A DNA stretch of 64,000 nucleotides from Neckera pumila. Taxonomy: Eukaryota > Streptophyta > Bryopsida > Hypnales > Neckeraceae. Shown in pieces: positions 12,699 through 23,649 of this stretch. The DNA lies in assembly GCA_963969595.1 (NCBI GenBank), contig OZ018415.1, positions 12,214,001-12,278,000 on the forward strand, read 5' to 3'. A program made the position numbers and the translations under genes. How positions within the stretch are numbered: the first letter of the stretch is position 1; each line of letters opens with the position of its first letter. A model generated the notes under the pieces. The model saw only the letters and a program-made list of their open reading frames with translations, did no database searches and was not told where the DNA came from.

Positions 12699-13340
12699 TG
12701 ACCCTTAAATGTCCTAGGCACCATATTTTGGTGTTGACTAAACTTTGAATTTGAATAAAATCTTATCAAGCTACTATTTTGGTGTTTTCTTAAATAATTG
12801 AGTACCCTTAGAAGTCCATTTTAAGCATTCAAAATTTGATTTTGAAAAAAGTCTTTATGATTTTTCTATGGAAGATTTTGTGCAAATGGTGTTCATTGCA
12901 AATCTTAAATTTTTAGTGTTAAAGGCTCTTGGAGATGAGCCTCAAATATATATAAGATCTTAGGAGGGTCACATTAGACATTTTTTTAAGAGAATTTGTA
13001 GAATAGATTTTGAAAAAGCTCTAAATCAATTATGGTTATTCATGTAATGCCCTTTAACCTCATATTTTTTTCACAACTTCAATTTTGGATTTGTCATGTT
13101 GAAATTGAATAAAAAGACTTCAAATTACTTTCTCAGATTTAACACCCTCTTGATCAAACATTATAATCTTTCAATCTACAATTGAAATTGTTGCATTTTC
13201 ATTTTCCAGTTAATGTATAACACATCTAATTTGAACTTGTAAAGTTACAGTTTTGTTAAATTGATTAAATTTATCCAAATTTAGGCTTTTTTGTTTAGTT
13301 TTGAGCAAACTCTAAGAAGCTCAAAACTAAAAGCCTTGGA
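12699..13340. mobile_element. Degraded R1 family element
   Basis: Aligns along its length with 59649-60276. Shared landmarks are the left end TTGACCCTTAAATGTCCTAG, TTAGTGTTAAAGGCTCTTG, GAGCCTCAAATA, CCTCATATTTTTTTC and the right-hand CTAATTTGAACTTGTAAAGT. The right end is too diverged to place the final TTAA. Confidence 0.55.
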
Positions 13341-13984
13341 CCATTACAAAATAATTTTAGAATTTGTTTTAGTGTAACATTAGTACATATTGCATTTTTT
13401 ATTATCAAATTGTCATGGATAGTATACATACAAATTTGATACTACAAAATTCAAAAAGTACAATTCAAATAATGTATTTAAATACTTCTTTACAATATTG
13501 CTTTATATTTTATATAATAATTAATAAATGAATATTTTATTATTTTATATACAATTAAATCACTTTTAATAAGGATTAAGAAAACCTGAATTATGTATTG
13601 TTCTATTCTTGTATTAAATCACATGATTATCATGGAAATTAGTTGTATTAGAACGCAATAATAAGAGTTATCATATATGAAGTGCATATATTTGGTCTCT
13701 TTGTCTATATATGTTTGTATATTTGTCTTTTAGTGTTCTGTGTCTTTTGTAAAACCAATTTCAATTAGCGTCATAGGTTTGCCCTAATTTATCTTTGTTT
13801 TCAACAACTATTCTTGATATAGAGGCCCCCCAATAGTGGGCTAGGCATATATTGATTTGTGTCTTTTGTCTCAATTTAATGAATTATACTAGTATGTCAT
13901 GTGATGTTGCTATAGTAAAAGAAAAATAATAATAATTTTCTAATTTTTTTAATTCACAAAAACTTCAAAATTCAATGACTTTCA

Positions 13985-14090
13985 CATTGTAGGCCCCAAT
14001 GCCACCAAACCAAGCCTGTGCACCCCTCCTCGTTGAGGGCTTTTTGACGGTATCAAGCACATGGTCCGAGATATCTCAACGTAACAAACA
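13985..14090 (-). repeat. Dispersed repeat K, single copy
   Basis: On the + strand: CCTGTGCACCCCTCCTCGTT, GAGGGCTTTTTGACGGTATC and GAGATATCTCAACGTAAC, then an AAATAAAACAAAAC tail that is the complement of the TTTTG tract of the array at 47473-49028. It follows an R1 element at a distance, as the copy at 195-312 does. Confidence 0.65.
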
Positions 14091-14362
14091 AATAAAATAA
14101 AATAAAACAAAACAAACACACAGTCAAACTTGAAGATATGGATAGATGGCCTTCGTAGACAAAAATAAAATCCATGAGAAATAAATTATAAAAGTTTTCA
14201 TTTCAAGTTTTTGTGAATTCCTTCTATTGCTCGCCAAGTTTAAATTTGGGCTTATTATGGTATAAGTTTTGCTTCGGAACACCGATTGAAATTAAAAAAA
14301 TATATTCCTAGAAAGTTAATAAGTTTTTCCATCTTATGCCACCATTACAATGCATTAGATAA

Positions 14363-14695
14363 GAGCATCTCTTGCAGCCCTCCAAACTATTTGAGGAGTC
14401 AATCAAGATCTGTCTAATTTAAAGGGGATGGCCACTTGAATCTCCAACAGTACAACTCACTAAATATACTTCCAACCAATCACACAAGTCACAGATCTTG
14501 CAAAAGCAATAAGTAAGCTATGACAGTTGCTAATTCCAAGAGAAAATATAGCATGTAGTGACCGTAAAGGTTTGCACCAAATATGGATTATTTTATGTGT
14601 TTAGTAAAGGTGGAGCTTGACAAATACTACACTTGATTGCTTATCATCCAAAAATGAGAGGAGAGGGATTCTTTGGAGGGGTGCAGGAGATGCTC
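14363..14695. mobile_element. Tourist/Harbinger-like MITE with TAA target duplication
   Basis: Terminal inverted repeats are GAGCATCTCTTGCAGCCCTC on the left and, reverse-complemented, GAGCATCTCCTGCACCCCTC on the right. Each end is flanked by TAA (14360-14362 and 14696-14698), the 3-bp TWA duplication typical of PIF/Harbinger elements. The 333-bp element has no ORF. Confidence 0.8.
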
Positions 14696-14698
14696 TAA

Positions 14699-15320
14699 TC
14701 CAAGAAAATACTTCAAGCCAAAATTTATAATATACAAATGAAAATTTTTTACAGTTATTCATTGCACTAGGGCTCTAGTGCTCTCATGCTACTAGTGACG
14801 CCTATAAAAGATTGAAGACTTTGGCAGGCCGTTTTCCGGCTTATGAGACCTTGGTAGCAGAAATTCGATCTTCACCCAAAAATGTGAAGATCTGAAAATG
14901 TGGGACTACAAATTCAGCCATAGCCTTCTTGTAAGGTAGTATGCTCTTAAAGCGACCAATTAAGCCTACCTAACTCATCATTGACAGTAGAACATACTTC
15001 AAGCAACATGTCAGTCCTTCCTGGATAGGGGTCGCAATTAGAACACGGTTGGTTTTAGGTGTAGTTACCTTACATGCTTGAGGGTTTGGGGCAACTCTCT
15101 ATTGTTGGGCTATCCTCCTCAGCCTGCTCGATTGACTTTGACAAATTCTCAGAGCTTCACAAATAGGAGCCTGTCCTTGCGTCAGGGACAAGGGAAATGT
15201 TTAGGTCACGGATGTGATGTTTGTTGGCCGAGGGCTAATTAGCTGCATTCTAAACACAAGTGGGCTTTAGTTGGCTGGAAATCCTTAATGCTTGCAAAGA
15301 AGTCAAGGCACTAGGTGGCT
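14699..15320. other. Intergenic DNA without recognised features
   Basis: Less AT-rich than its surroundings in 14800-15300 but no sustained ORF and no family I recognise. Confidence 0.3.
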
Positions 15321-16256
15321 TTAACCCCTAAAGAACCAAACGGCGTTTTTTGGCAACAATAACGATTTGGGGCAGCTCACTATGGATGGAAATTTTATTT
15401 TTTTTCTTTGAAATTTCACACATTGTGTGCCCGAGGAGTAGCTTTAAGGCCCAACAATTTTCAAAACTTTTGATTACATAAGTAAAAATTTATTGGATGA
15501 TATGTCATTTTCAACGGTCGGCAGGCAGCTCAAATTTTTTTCTAAAAGGTCACTTTTTTAAAAAATAAAAATTTTGAAACTGGTTCTTTAAATTTATACA
15601 TATGTGTAAAGCTTTGAATTACTCCATTTTGATTTACGAGATGAAAATTATGAGGTGTTCCTAGTTTGCAGGCAGTTATGGATTCCTTACTCTAAAATAA
15701 ACTTTAAAGTCCTTTATTTAACTCAATTTTTAAATTTTTTTGAAAAACATAAAAGCATAGGATGTATATTGTTTATTGCAACACTAGAACCATTGGGATT
15801 GACATTTTTTAATTCCATAATTAAATTCATAACAATTTTGTGTTTTAAATCATTCTCTACTTCTTTCTACAACCTATTTTTTTCCTATATGTTGTACAAT
15901 TCCAAATGATCTAAAAATTTTCAAGCATGTAGTCAACTTGATTTGGAGAATGAATCCAAGGAGTAACCACCATTTTGGACATTTTTCATTTAAATGTGAC
16001 CTTGTGAAGTGCGGCTGCTTGGTTTTCCGCAGGGCCCAAAAAAGGATTTTTGTCAATTCAAATGCTAATATCTTGCAATCTACAAGGTGAAAAATTCTGA
16101 AATTTTTTCTACATACTCTCAAACAAGTTTACTACAAGATCCTATGGTTACATGTGTCTAAAAATGTTTTCTTTTCTAAAATTTGGTACTTGTACTAGAA
16201 ATGATAGTTTTGGAGAGTTTTTGGTGAAAACATAGTCTCTAACCTTTAGGGGTTAA
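15321..16256 (+). mobile_element. 936-bp TTAA-flanked element, copy 1
   Basis: Ends are TTAACCCCTAAAGAACC on the left and, reverse-complemented, TTAACCCCTAAAGGTTAG on the right. Internal blocks match the elements at 27209-28144 and, inverted, 61562-62585, for example ATAGTTTTGGAGAGTTTTTG and the AAACATAGTCT near the right end. The apparent length is the same as that of the copy at 27209. No transposase ORF. Target TTAA and the CCCC start suggest piggyBac-like mobilisation; this is inference. Confidence 0.75.
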
Positions 16257-17197
16257 TTGGCGCCACCACTATCGCAATTTTTGTTGTACTTATTGCAAAG
16301 GTTGCAGAATAAATTGAGCGCACGATCCTTTCATCCCCTCAACTTGTGCTTCCAAATAGGTAAGGAGACTGGAGGTCATAGGGTCTTGGGTAGGGTGAGT
16401 CTTCACAAGCTCAATTTTATACAAAAAGATGTCTAAAATAATGGTGCTTCTTTGCATTTCTTTTTTCTAGATGAGTTGGCTACATGCCTAAAAAAATTCA
16501 CTTCATTTGGATTTGTAAAACATATAATCGAAAAAGGATGATTTCCATGGTCATCGGTCTGTTCGTGGAAATGAACCTTTCTGGTACCATGTGAATCATT
16601 TGCTTGGAGAAACTCAAAACCACTCATTGGAGATCAAACTACTATGCAAGACCTTTCCTTTTTACACAAAATTCTTAGGATGAACATCATTCTGCACGTC
16701 TATCATCCATCGGACACTTAGTATATGCGGCATCCTTCTAGGTTTAAGCAATATTGGGAGTTTCCATTTTACACCCCGGAATCCAAGGACTACCTTAGCA
16801 TTTTCATTCAAATATTGCTTGACAACCCAAGCAATGCACTGTAAGCTAAAGAATGGAAGGATTCAGCCACTCCAGCACTGCAAATTAATTGAAGTCAGAG
16901 CAAAAGGTATGCCGGTGGAGGGATGCTTGCCGGCCTTCCACCCAAAGATAAGCTGCACAGTGAGTATCATTTCACAGGACAAGACCCAATGACGTGGAAA
17001 TGATCCTAATCAGAAAGCCTAATGTCTGAGGTAGTGGCCAATCCCCGTGTGATTACCGCTGGCTCCACCATTCGCAATTCCTTTAGACGAAGCTCATCTC
17101 CTTTGTCGCCCTCGCCGGGATTGAATTTGCAAGTGGAGGTGCTCTTCTTGTGGGGAGCTTGATTTCGATCGAAGCCAAGCCAAGCCAAGCCAAGACC
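16257..17197. other. Upstream region of the glycine-rich gene, with a repeat fragment
   Basis: 16380-16545 matches 61835-61960 (ATGGTGCTTCTTTG, CACTTCATTTGGA, ACATATA), so a piece of the TTAA-element family lies next to the intact copy. 16600-16700 resembles 50190-50270. From about 16880 the sequence is balanced and is the probable promoter; GCCAA is repeated four times just before the start codon. Confidence 0.45.
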
Positions 17198-19397
17198 ATG
17201 AGCAACCAGGAGGGCGAGAACAAGGGCTTTCTGTGGCGCCTGCCGAAGCTGCAGACACACAGTTGGGGCAAGATGGGTCCAGCGTTCGGCTTCGGCATCG
17301 GCTGTGGCGTCGGCCTGGGAGCCGGCATCGTTGGAGGTATGATGTCGAGCACGTTCGGTGGATTGGAAAACTCGTGGTTCGATGTTTTGTGTTTCAGTTG
17401 GAATTTTGATTTGGACGGCCTTGGAAATGGGGGTGTGGGTGTATTTGAATTGGGTTGTTCGATTGGAGTTGCGGAGGATTTTTTCTTGATGAGCAGAGCG
17501 TGAAAAGTGAAGAAATCCGAGCAGGTAGGGTTGCGAAAGGAACGTCCGTTTTGTAAACGAATTGGGCAAAAGAATCTGAAATTTGTTGTTGGCAGACTGG
17601 TTATGTTGTCAACGAGGGTAGCTCCTGTGTTTCGGAATTAAGTGTTTTTTAAAACCGCGGTACCATCTCGGACATTGCATTCGGTTACACTCTACCCCCC
17701 TTATTCTGACTCCTTCTGACTGCTTGGGAGACAGTCATAGTACAAGTCAAATAGTTCGAATGTGAGACAAGGGTGCTACAGGAATGGTAGGGTGGCAATT
17801 GTGCAGGATATTCCAGAATGTCATTGAAGAGAGGGTCGGATTAAAGAGGTCTGAATGTAGAGTTGACGCTGAAATCTCATACTGACAAATTGAAATTGAT
17901 CGAATTTACGGTACTGAAGGCAACTTGGAATCAGCCATTGCATGGGCTTCGGAAATGAGTGTTAGGCTGTTTCCAAGTGTGCATTTGAAAGATTCCGTGT
18001 TAGTCGCCAGTGCGTCGGCAAGTATTTTCTTGATCAGTATTTTTAAGAAAGAATGGACCTGCTCATTTTATAAAAGCGTGCAAGATTGGTAATCGAGTGG
18101 CATGTCGTTGGGAAGAGAAGTATTTCATTAATCTGCATAGCATCTCATTTCTTGCATCAGGATTTTTTTCTGTTGACGACAAACCCTAACCTGTTGCTAA
18201 CCAGATCGATCTTCAAACTTTCCAATTACTACGAGTTATTAGCATGCGAAAAATGGATATCCAGTAGAGTGGCCGGTTTCGGATCTTTCCGGACTTACAA
18301 ATTTTGTATGTTCGAACCCTCATAACGTCAGGGTTGCAGGTTAGGCCTACATGATGTGGTGTTTGACATCTGATGTCTGAAGCTTTTTCAGATGGGTGTC
18401 GGAACATGTTGTGTAACCGAGTTCAAATATTGTGGAATATTCTTTAATATTCGAAGAGCTTCTGTGCATAGTTTAAGAATGCCCTTGTGTGACAGACTAG
18501 GATTCTGTTTGATATGTCAAAAATACATTTTAGAGCTTCAAACTTCTTCGATTCTCATGTTAGACGTCGTGTTTGTCTCTCTTGGAACATAATCTTGCAT
18601 ACAAACATACAATATCTGTAAATAATCCAGTATCTACCCAGAGTTACATGTGGGAAAAGAATTCAGTGTCATTGTGTGATAACTTCTGACTATCTTGCTT
18701 GTTGTGACTACCTGAGCTCGCTAGAATTCCTTTTACCTGTCTGCCTTCACATTTTAGAACTTCAAACTTCTGCGACTCTCATGGGCTGTTGATATGCTTT
18801 TTTTGAACGCAGGCGCAGGGATCGGCTTAGGATTCCCGGGCTTACAGGTCGGATTTGGAGCAGGAGCAGGATGTGGAGTGGGAGTCGGAGTCGGATACGG
18901 TTTGGGCAAAGGCCGAGCTTACGATGACAAGGGCACGTACAGTAACATCGGACGGCTGCCGAAAAGCCCGACTAGTAGTATTGCTGGCTCTACCGGGTGA
19001 GTGTCGACGTTTCCTCGATTCCCTTCTGCTGGTTGGTTTTCCCCTTCCGATTCTGAGGAGCATTTTAGAGTCTAAGCAACAAGCTTGAGAGGACAAGAAA
19101 TCCTTCACCAATGAAGCTTGTTATTTCAATCTTTTTGTTTGGACCTGTGCAATCCTAAGTGGCTTGTATAATCTATTGGCAACTTCTACTTCAATCAACC
19201 ATCATTCCACTTCTTGCTAGTGTTTAGAATCAAATTTTTCAAGAGATGTACCTTTGCAGTTGTAGATTTGATGACTCTTTGGTGTCACTAACTTTTCCTA
19301 TTGTAGGCCGGAGTTTGGTTCTATTGTGGATGATCTCGTCTCCGGGTTGAAGAGGGCTCTAAGTGGCATTCAAAGCAATGATGGAAAGAAGCCATAG
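17198..19397 (+). CDS. Small glycine-rich membrane-type protein, possibly TGD5-like (3 exons)
   Basis: Exons 17198-17336, 18813-18996 and 19307-19397 join in phase to 414 nt, 137 aa. The protein starts MSNQEGENKGFLWRLPKLQT, then has two glycine-rich stretches with G/A/V/L/F residues (about residues 28-48 and 50-75) that resemble membrane-embedded GxxxG helices, a short hydrophilic loop (AYDDKGTYSNIG), and an amphipathic tail with DDLVSGLKRAL. I recall a conserved plant family with this layout, sometimes labelled keratin-associated or glycine-rich; TGD5, a small glycine-rich chloroplast-envelope protein of ER-to-plastid lipid transfer, has a comparable composition, but I cannot confirm orthology. 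An upstream in-frame ATG at 17150 would add 16 residues; I prefer the second because GCCAA repeats precede it and the family begins near there. Confidence 0.8.
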
Positions 19398-19946
19398 ATT
19401 TTGTATCATCTCTATCATGGTTGTGTTTTTATACTAGAGGTGTTAAATCTTTTTGTATAGATTTTCAACCAAGGGGTTGTACATTAACTTGGATTGGTTG
19501 TAATGTTTGAACCATATGACTACTGGTCTTTTTTTTATTCCATCTACACCATTCAAGCACACCTATTTATTTGATTTTATTGTCTCTAGAGACTAAGTAA
19601 TGGTTTAAACATGTAGGAAGATGTGGTATCCAATGAAAATGAGACTAGTGAAAAGCAAAAATGTGCCAACATCCTAAAGAATCAATTTCTTGTGTAGCAT
19701 GATCACAACTTGATTATAGAATTGGTACCATACTAAGCTCATTGAGTATGATATTTTTTCAAATGTTCAATCTATGAGAAGTACAAATTCATTTGAAAAC
19801 TTTACTTTTATATTTGCAATAGAGACTTGCAATTAGACGCTTGTTCTTTGAATAAATTGCGTGACAAGGATTTTAAGGGATGTTTATGTCTGAAACACTT
19901 CTGGAAGCTTGCTCAAGTGATTGATAGTAACACTTCCGGTACTTAT

Positions 19947-20038
19947 GGTGACCTCAACAAAGCCAATTATTTATGTCACAAAATAGGACTACTGTGACCT
20001 CAACAAAGCCAAATTATTTATGCCACAAAATAGGACTA
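19947..20038. repeat. Two-copy tandem repeat, about 46-bp unit
   Basis: The segment TGACCTCAACAAAGCC through CACAAAATAGGACTA occurs twice in a row with few differences (TTATTTATGTC versus TTATTTATGCC). It lies between the convergent glycine-rich and WRC genes. Confidence 0.8.
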
Positions 20039-20140
20039 GTGAGTAATCACTTTTGACATACATAACATACGCACACAGTTAAGGCCAGGGATGCGAAAGA
20101 TTGCGTCCTTCCAGGTGATCACGGGCAGTCAAAAGTCAGT

Positions 20141-20503
20141 TCACTCTACAGAGATAAGTATGATACTGAATTGCAGTTGTGTAACTTTCATAATCTGCCC
20201 TACTTTCTCGAGTAGTACCTCAATCCCGGTTCGTGATTTGGAAGACTCTGAGCAACAATTTTCGGTTGGAGCTGAGTACTTTGAACGCCTGAATCTCGGA
20301 CGGCTTGTAGCCACTGAAGTCTTAAATGTCCATCCACGAAGGACGTAACTGTTCATGTTCTTGAATTTCATGAACGCCATCTCCGCCTTTGAAAGAGAGG
20401 CCTTCTTCAACCCATAGACAAGATCTGTCGCTATTTCTAAGAGGACCTGATGTTCTTCGACCTGATGCCTGTGCCTGCACTCATACCTCACCGGGAATAT
20501 CAT
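20141..20503 (-). other. Unassigned 120-codon ORF downstream of the first WRC gene
   Basis: The ORF runs in the same direction as the WRC gene whose stop is at 20787 and is of balanced composition in AT-rich surroundings. The translation has a plausible protein character (ECRHRHQVEEHQVLLEIATD, then KASLSKAEMAFMKFKNM) but matches no family I know. A good splice acceptor (GAGTGCAG) lies just inside it, so it might be a terminal exon of an alternative WRC transcript, a small separate gene or a gene remnant. Confidence 0.3.
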
Positions 20504-20786
20504 TATGTTGTCCTTTACTATATCCGGAGTCTATAGATGAAGGCATGATATAGGTTACCGTTCAGAAATATAATCTAAAACTAATGCCCAGTCAAAGTGT
20601 CAAATTACTGGATGTTGAATCCTTCGTAACTAGGTTGAATCTGTAAATTTCTGTAGCTTCCGATGCGGGACAAGCACTAAGTGCATAGCAGGTTACAAAT
20701 GTACAATAAAATTTCTGCAAGCCACTGCAAGCTCCACAAGATTGGAGTTACACTTACATATCCGTCAGAAAAGGAAAAGCCGAACA

Positions 20787-23206
20787 TCAGTACGTGTTCA
20801 GCAGTAGGGACTTGAGAGACTTTGCTTTCACGAAAGGTCGGCGTTCATCATATGCCAATTCGTCGTCTGTAAAAGGGAGACAATCGCTTGCTGTGAAAGG
20901 GAGAATATCGCTTGCGTTCGGCATGAAACGTGCATTGATGAGATATCTGGACGGGGAAGTCTTCTCTGCAACGACTGGTTCCATGTCAAATTTCGATCTC
21001 TTCCGACGACTTTGAGCCCTGCAAATCTGTTCTCGATGATACTTGCACATAGTGTACCCGCCTTCTGCTGGCCGAGAGCACCTCCATCCTTTCCCGTCGT
21101 CACGCTTGCACTGAGATTCGCTTTGGTCCGTCTGAGTGACATTCTGTGACTTGGAGGCGCTTGAACTGGCTTTATGGTTCATCGTTGTGACGTCTGTGAA
21201 GTTTGGCCCAACTTTTGATCGTCCGAGGAATCCCTTAGTCTGGTTCTGAGCTGCCTCATGATTTCCGCAATGGATGGATGGGGTTTCACTCAGTTCGACA
21301 ACACCCGAACAAAGCGAATTGGAGTAGCTCTTCTGCATATTCTGTAACTGTATCGCAGCTTCTATCATGTCGCTGCTTGAAACCGTTTCCCCACGACCAA
21401 TTTCTGAGTCTCCTATAATCAACGACTTATTTTCTTCACCAGCGGGAGAAACCTGTGAGACGATTTTCCCTCGCTCTTCGAGTTCTGCGAATTTGGAACT
21501 ATTACGAAATGATGTAGCCACTTGCACAGTCAATCGGTCATCTCCTTCAATTAACCCCGGGACGACTTGCTCTAAGATCGGGGCAACACCATCATGACCA
21601 TTCAGACCAGCATTAGCTGCTCTAGAGCAGATTGGAAGCAAAGATTGCTCCAACAAATCCGGCTGATCAGATGTGCTGCAGATCGCCCCCGTTGTGACGG
21701 CTGGCTTATGCCTGGTGAAGACAGATTTCGTCCTCGGCGGTGTACCTGTCAATTTTCTCAAGATCAGATCGACATCTGAATATGAATACTTCAATAGTCA
21801 GTTCAATTTCCTCATGCTGAACGCCCCGCACATGCATTGAAAGTCAGACGTTGTAAACCATTAAATGTAAACCATTGAATTCCGACTAATTCAATCGAGT
21901 AATGAGAAATGCATTATGAATCAATGCAATAATTAAATTAGAAACACGGCTTGAGCTTAGGATGGCCTGTACGAAAGAGAGGACTAGTTTTATGTCTGTA
22001 CCCTATGGGAGAGTAGCCCATGTACGAAAGGGTAAACAGAAGTTCAGAAAATTAAACTGGGAAGAATGAATGTGAATGTGCATTATTTAAGGTGAACTTG
22101 AAACCTCAAAATTCGTAGCTCAATAATGTGAATGTCAATAAACAATTACCTTTGTCGTGAATTAATGAGCGCTCGTTGAAATTGTCGTCAGCTGAAACCC
22201 TGCCCTCCAGCATTTACGAAAATCAGTGCCATCGCTCTAGGACGAGAAGGATATGTTTTCTCTCAATCTTTGTCTGAATATACTTATACGAGTTCCAGAG
22301 AGCTCAACATCTCTTGTAGCCGAGTAGTCTTCCTAGTCTAAGAGACAACATCTAAGGTTCCAATTCTTGTGAACATGTGTCGATCACAGCTATGGCGCCT
22401 GAAACAGCACCGAGTAGTGGATAGAGCCAGCAATGCGATTTCCACAAGCAAAAAAATCGGTCTCAGGAAGAAGACGTACCTGTTTTTCTCTAGATCATGT
22501 TCTAGACATTTATTTCTCACCGGAGATGCGCCGATTGCATGTTCCTGTCGCAACATGGAAGAGGTCATGTTGTCAGTGTTGCATGCAGACAATGGACCAC
22601 TGAAGCGACAAGAACACTATCCAATTAAGTTACTTATTGAAGAAGTAGCTATCAACACAGTTGGACTGAAGTGGCAGCAATTAACCAGTAACAAAAGATA
22701 ATAGTGAGTCAAGCACGCGAACCGACATTGCTAACTCATTTCTCAATGCCAGCCGAGAGTCTGGGAGTTACAACAGTTCCAAAACTAAACCGCACCCCCC
22801 GAGTCCAACTTCTGCCTCTAAAGACGTTGATAACATACAATTCAACAGCGCACTGTCTGTCTGTAATTTGATGCTAATTCTAGAGTCCGAATTTCGGAAA
22901 AACAGTCTCATAAAATAACTCCAATCGCGTGACACCAAACCAACGCTAATGACGTGGTAACTACTAACTACAATACACAATTACCAGTACCAGGTCCTTG
23001 ACGTCGTTGTCTGCAACCGGGCGCGGAGCAGCAGCAAGCGCGACGAGACGCAGCATCGCCTGATTCGCCTCGACGTCCGGCTCCTTGACATCACCGTGAC
23101 ATCCTTTCTCCCGCTGCGTCACGGTCGACGCCTCCTGCTGCTGCTGCAAGAAGGGACGATCGGAAGGCGCCAGCGGCAAGCACCGATTCCCCTTCCGGAT
23201 CCTCAT
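20787..23206 (-). CDS. WRC-domain protein 1 (3 exons)
   Basis: Exons 23206-22991, 22544-22480 and 21711-20787 give 1206 nt, 401 aa; the intron phases are 0 and 2. The start MRIRKGNRCLPLAP is shared with the second WRC gene. The WRC motif C-x9-C-x10-C-x2-H uses C295, C305, C316 and H319 in CKRDDGKGWRCSRPAEGGYT, followed by a basic stretch (RRKRSK) that fits DNA binding and nuclear import. A conserved block at about residues 108-180 (DQPDLLEQSL, VPGLIEGDDRL, ATSFRNSSKFAELEERGK) is also found in the paralogue. The C terminus FVKAKSLKSLLL is conserved too. WRC domains occur in GRF factors and in this less-studied group; no QLQ domain is visible here, so it is not a GRF. Role in transcription is inferred. 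Confidence 0.85.
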
Positions 23207-23610
23207 AGCGAAGAAGAAGAAAGGGAAAAAATAAAATAAAGACTTCCGCGAGGTCCGAGAGAACCGACAATAAAATTAAAATTAAAAGGCGCGGAGAAAA
23301 GTCGATCAATGGCGATTTTAAAAGACGCAACAAGAGCGGAATAAAAAAGCAAAACGCGGGAGAGATTGCAACGAGGCTCCGCTACGCCATGGACGAAGAA
23401 ACACCGGCCAACGCAGGAGCAGCAGGCACACTCCAAAACAGCAGCAACAACAACAAAAACTCTAGAGCGCGGGCGCGGCTGCAGGTAAAGCAAATGGAGG
23501 GAGATAAAGGAGGGAAGCAAGCCAGGGCCGACTCCCAAAGCAGCGTTTTGAGAGAGAGAAAGGCGTGGCGATCCCTCATCCATCCACCGCTACACCCACA
23601 TTCATCCGGT

Positions 23611-23622
23611 TCTCATCCGTCC
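23611..23622. promoter_or_regulatory. 12-mer shared by the two WRC promoters
   Basis: TCTCATCCGTCC lies 405 bases upstream of the first WRC start codon; the same 12-mer lies 340 bases upstream of the second. It sits in a cluster of CATCC repeats (23580-23622). It may be a retained control site or just surviving duplicated sequence. Confidence 0.35.
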
Positions 23623-23649
23623 AGACTCGCTTCGGGAGTTCTGATGAGA

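Noticed and set aside
17006..17569. 187-codon - strand ORF
   Set aside because: It is antisense to exon 1 of the glycine-rich gene, whose three exons join in phase and give a conserved-looking protein.
21712..21794. Upstream part of the WRC gene 1 last ORF as coding
   Set aside because: Using it breaks the phase with exon 2; the acceptor TCTGTCTTCACCAG at 21712 restores it and aligns with the paralogue.
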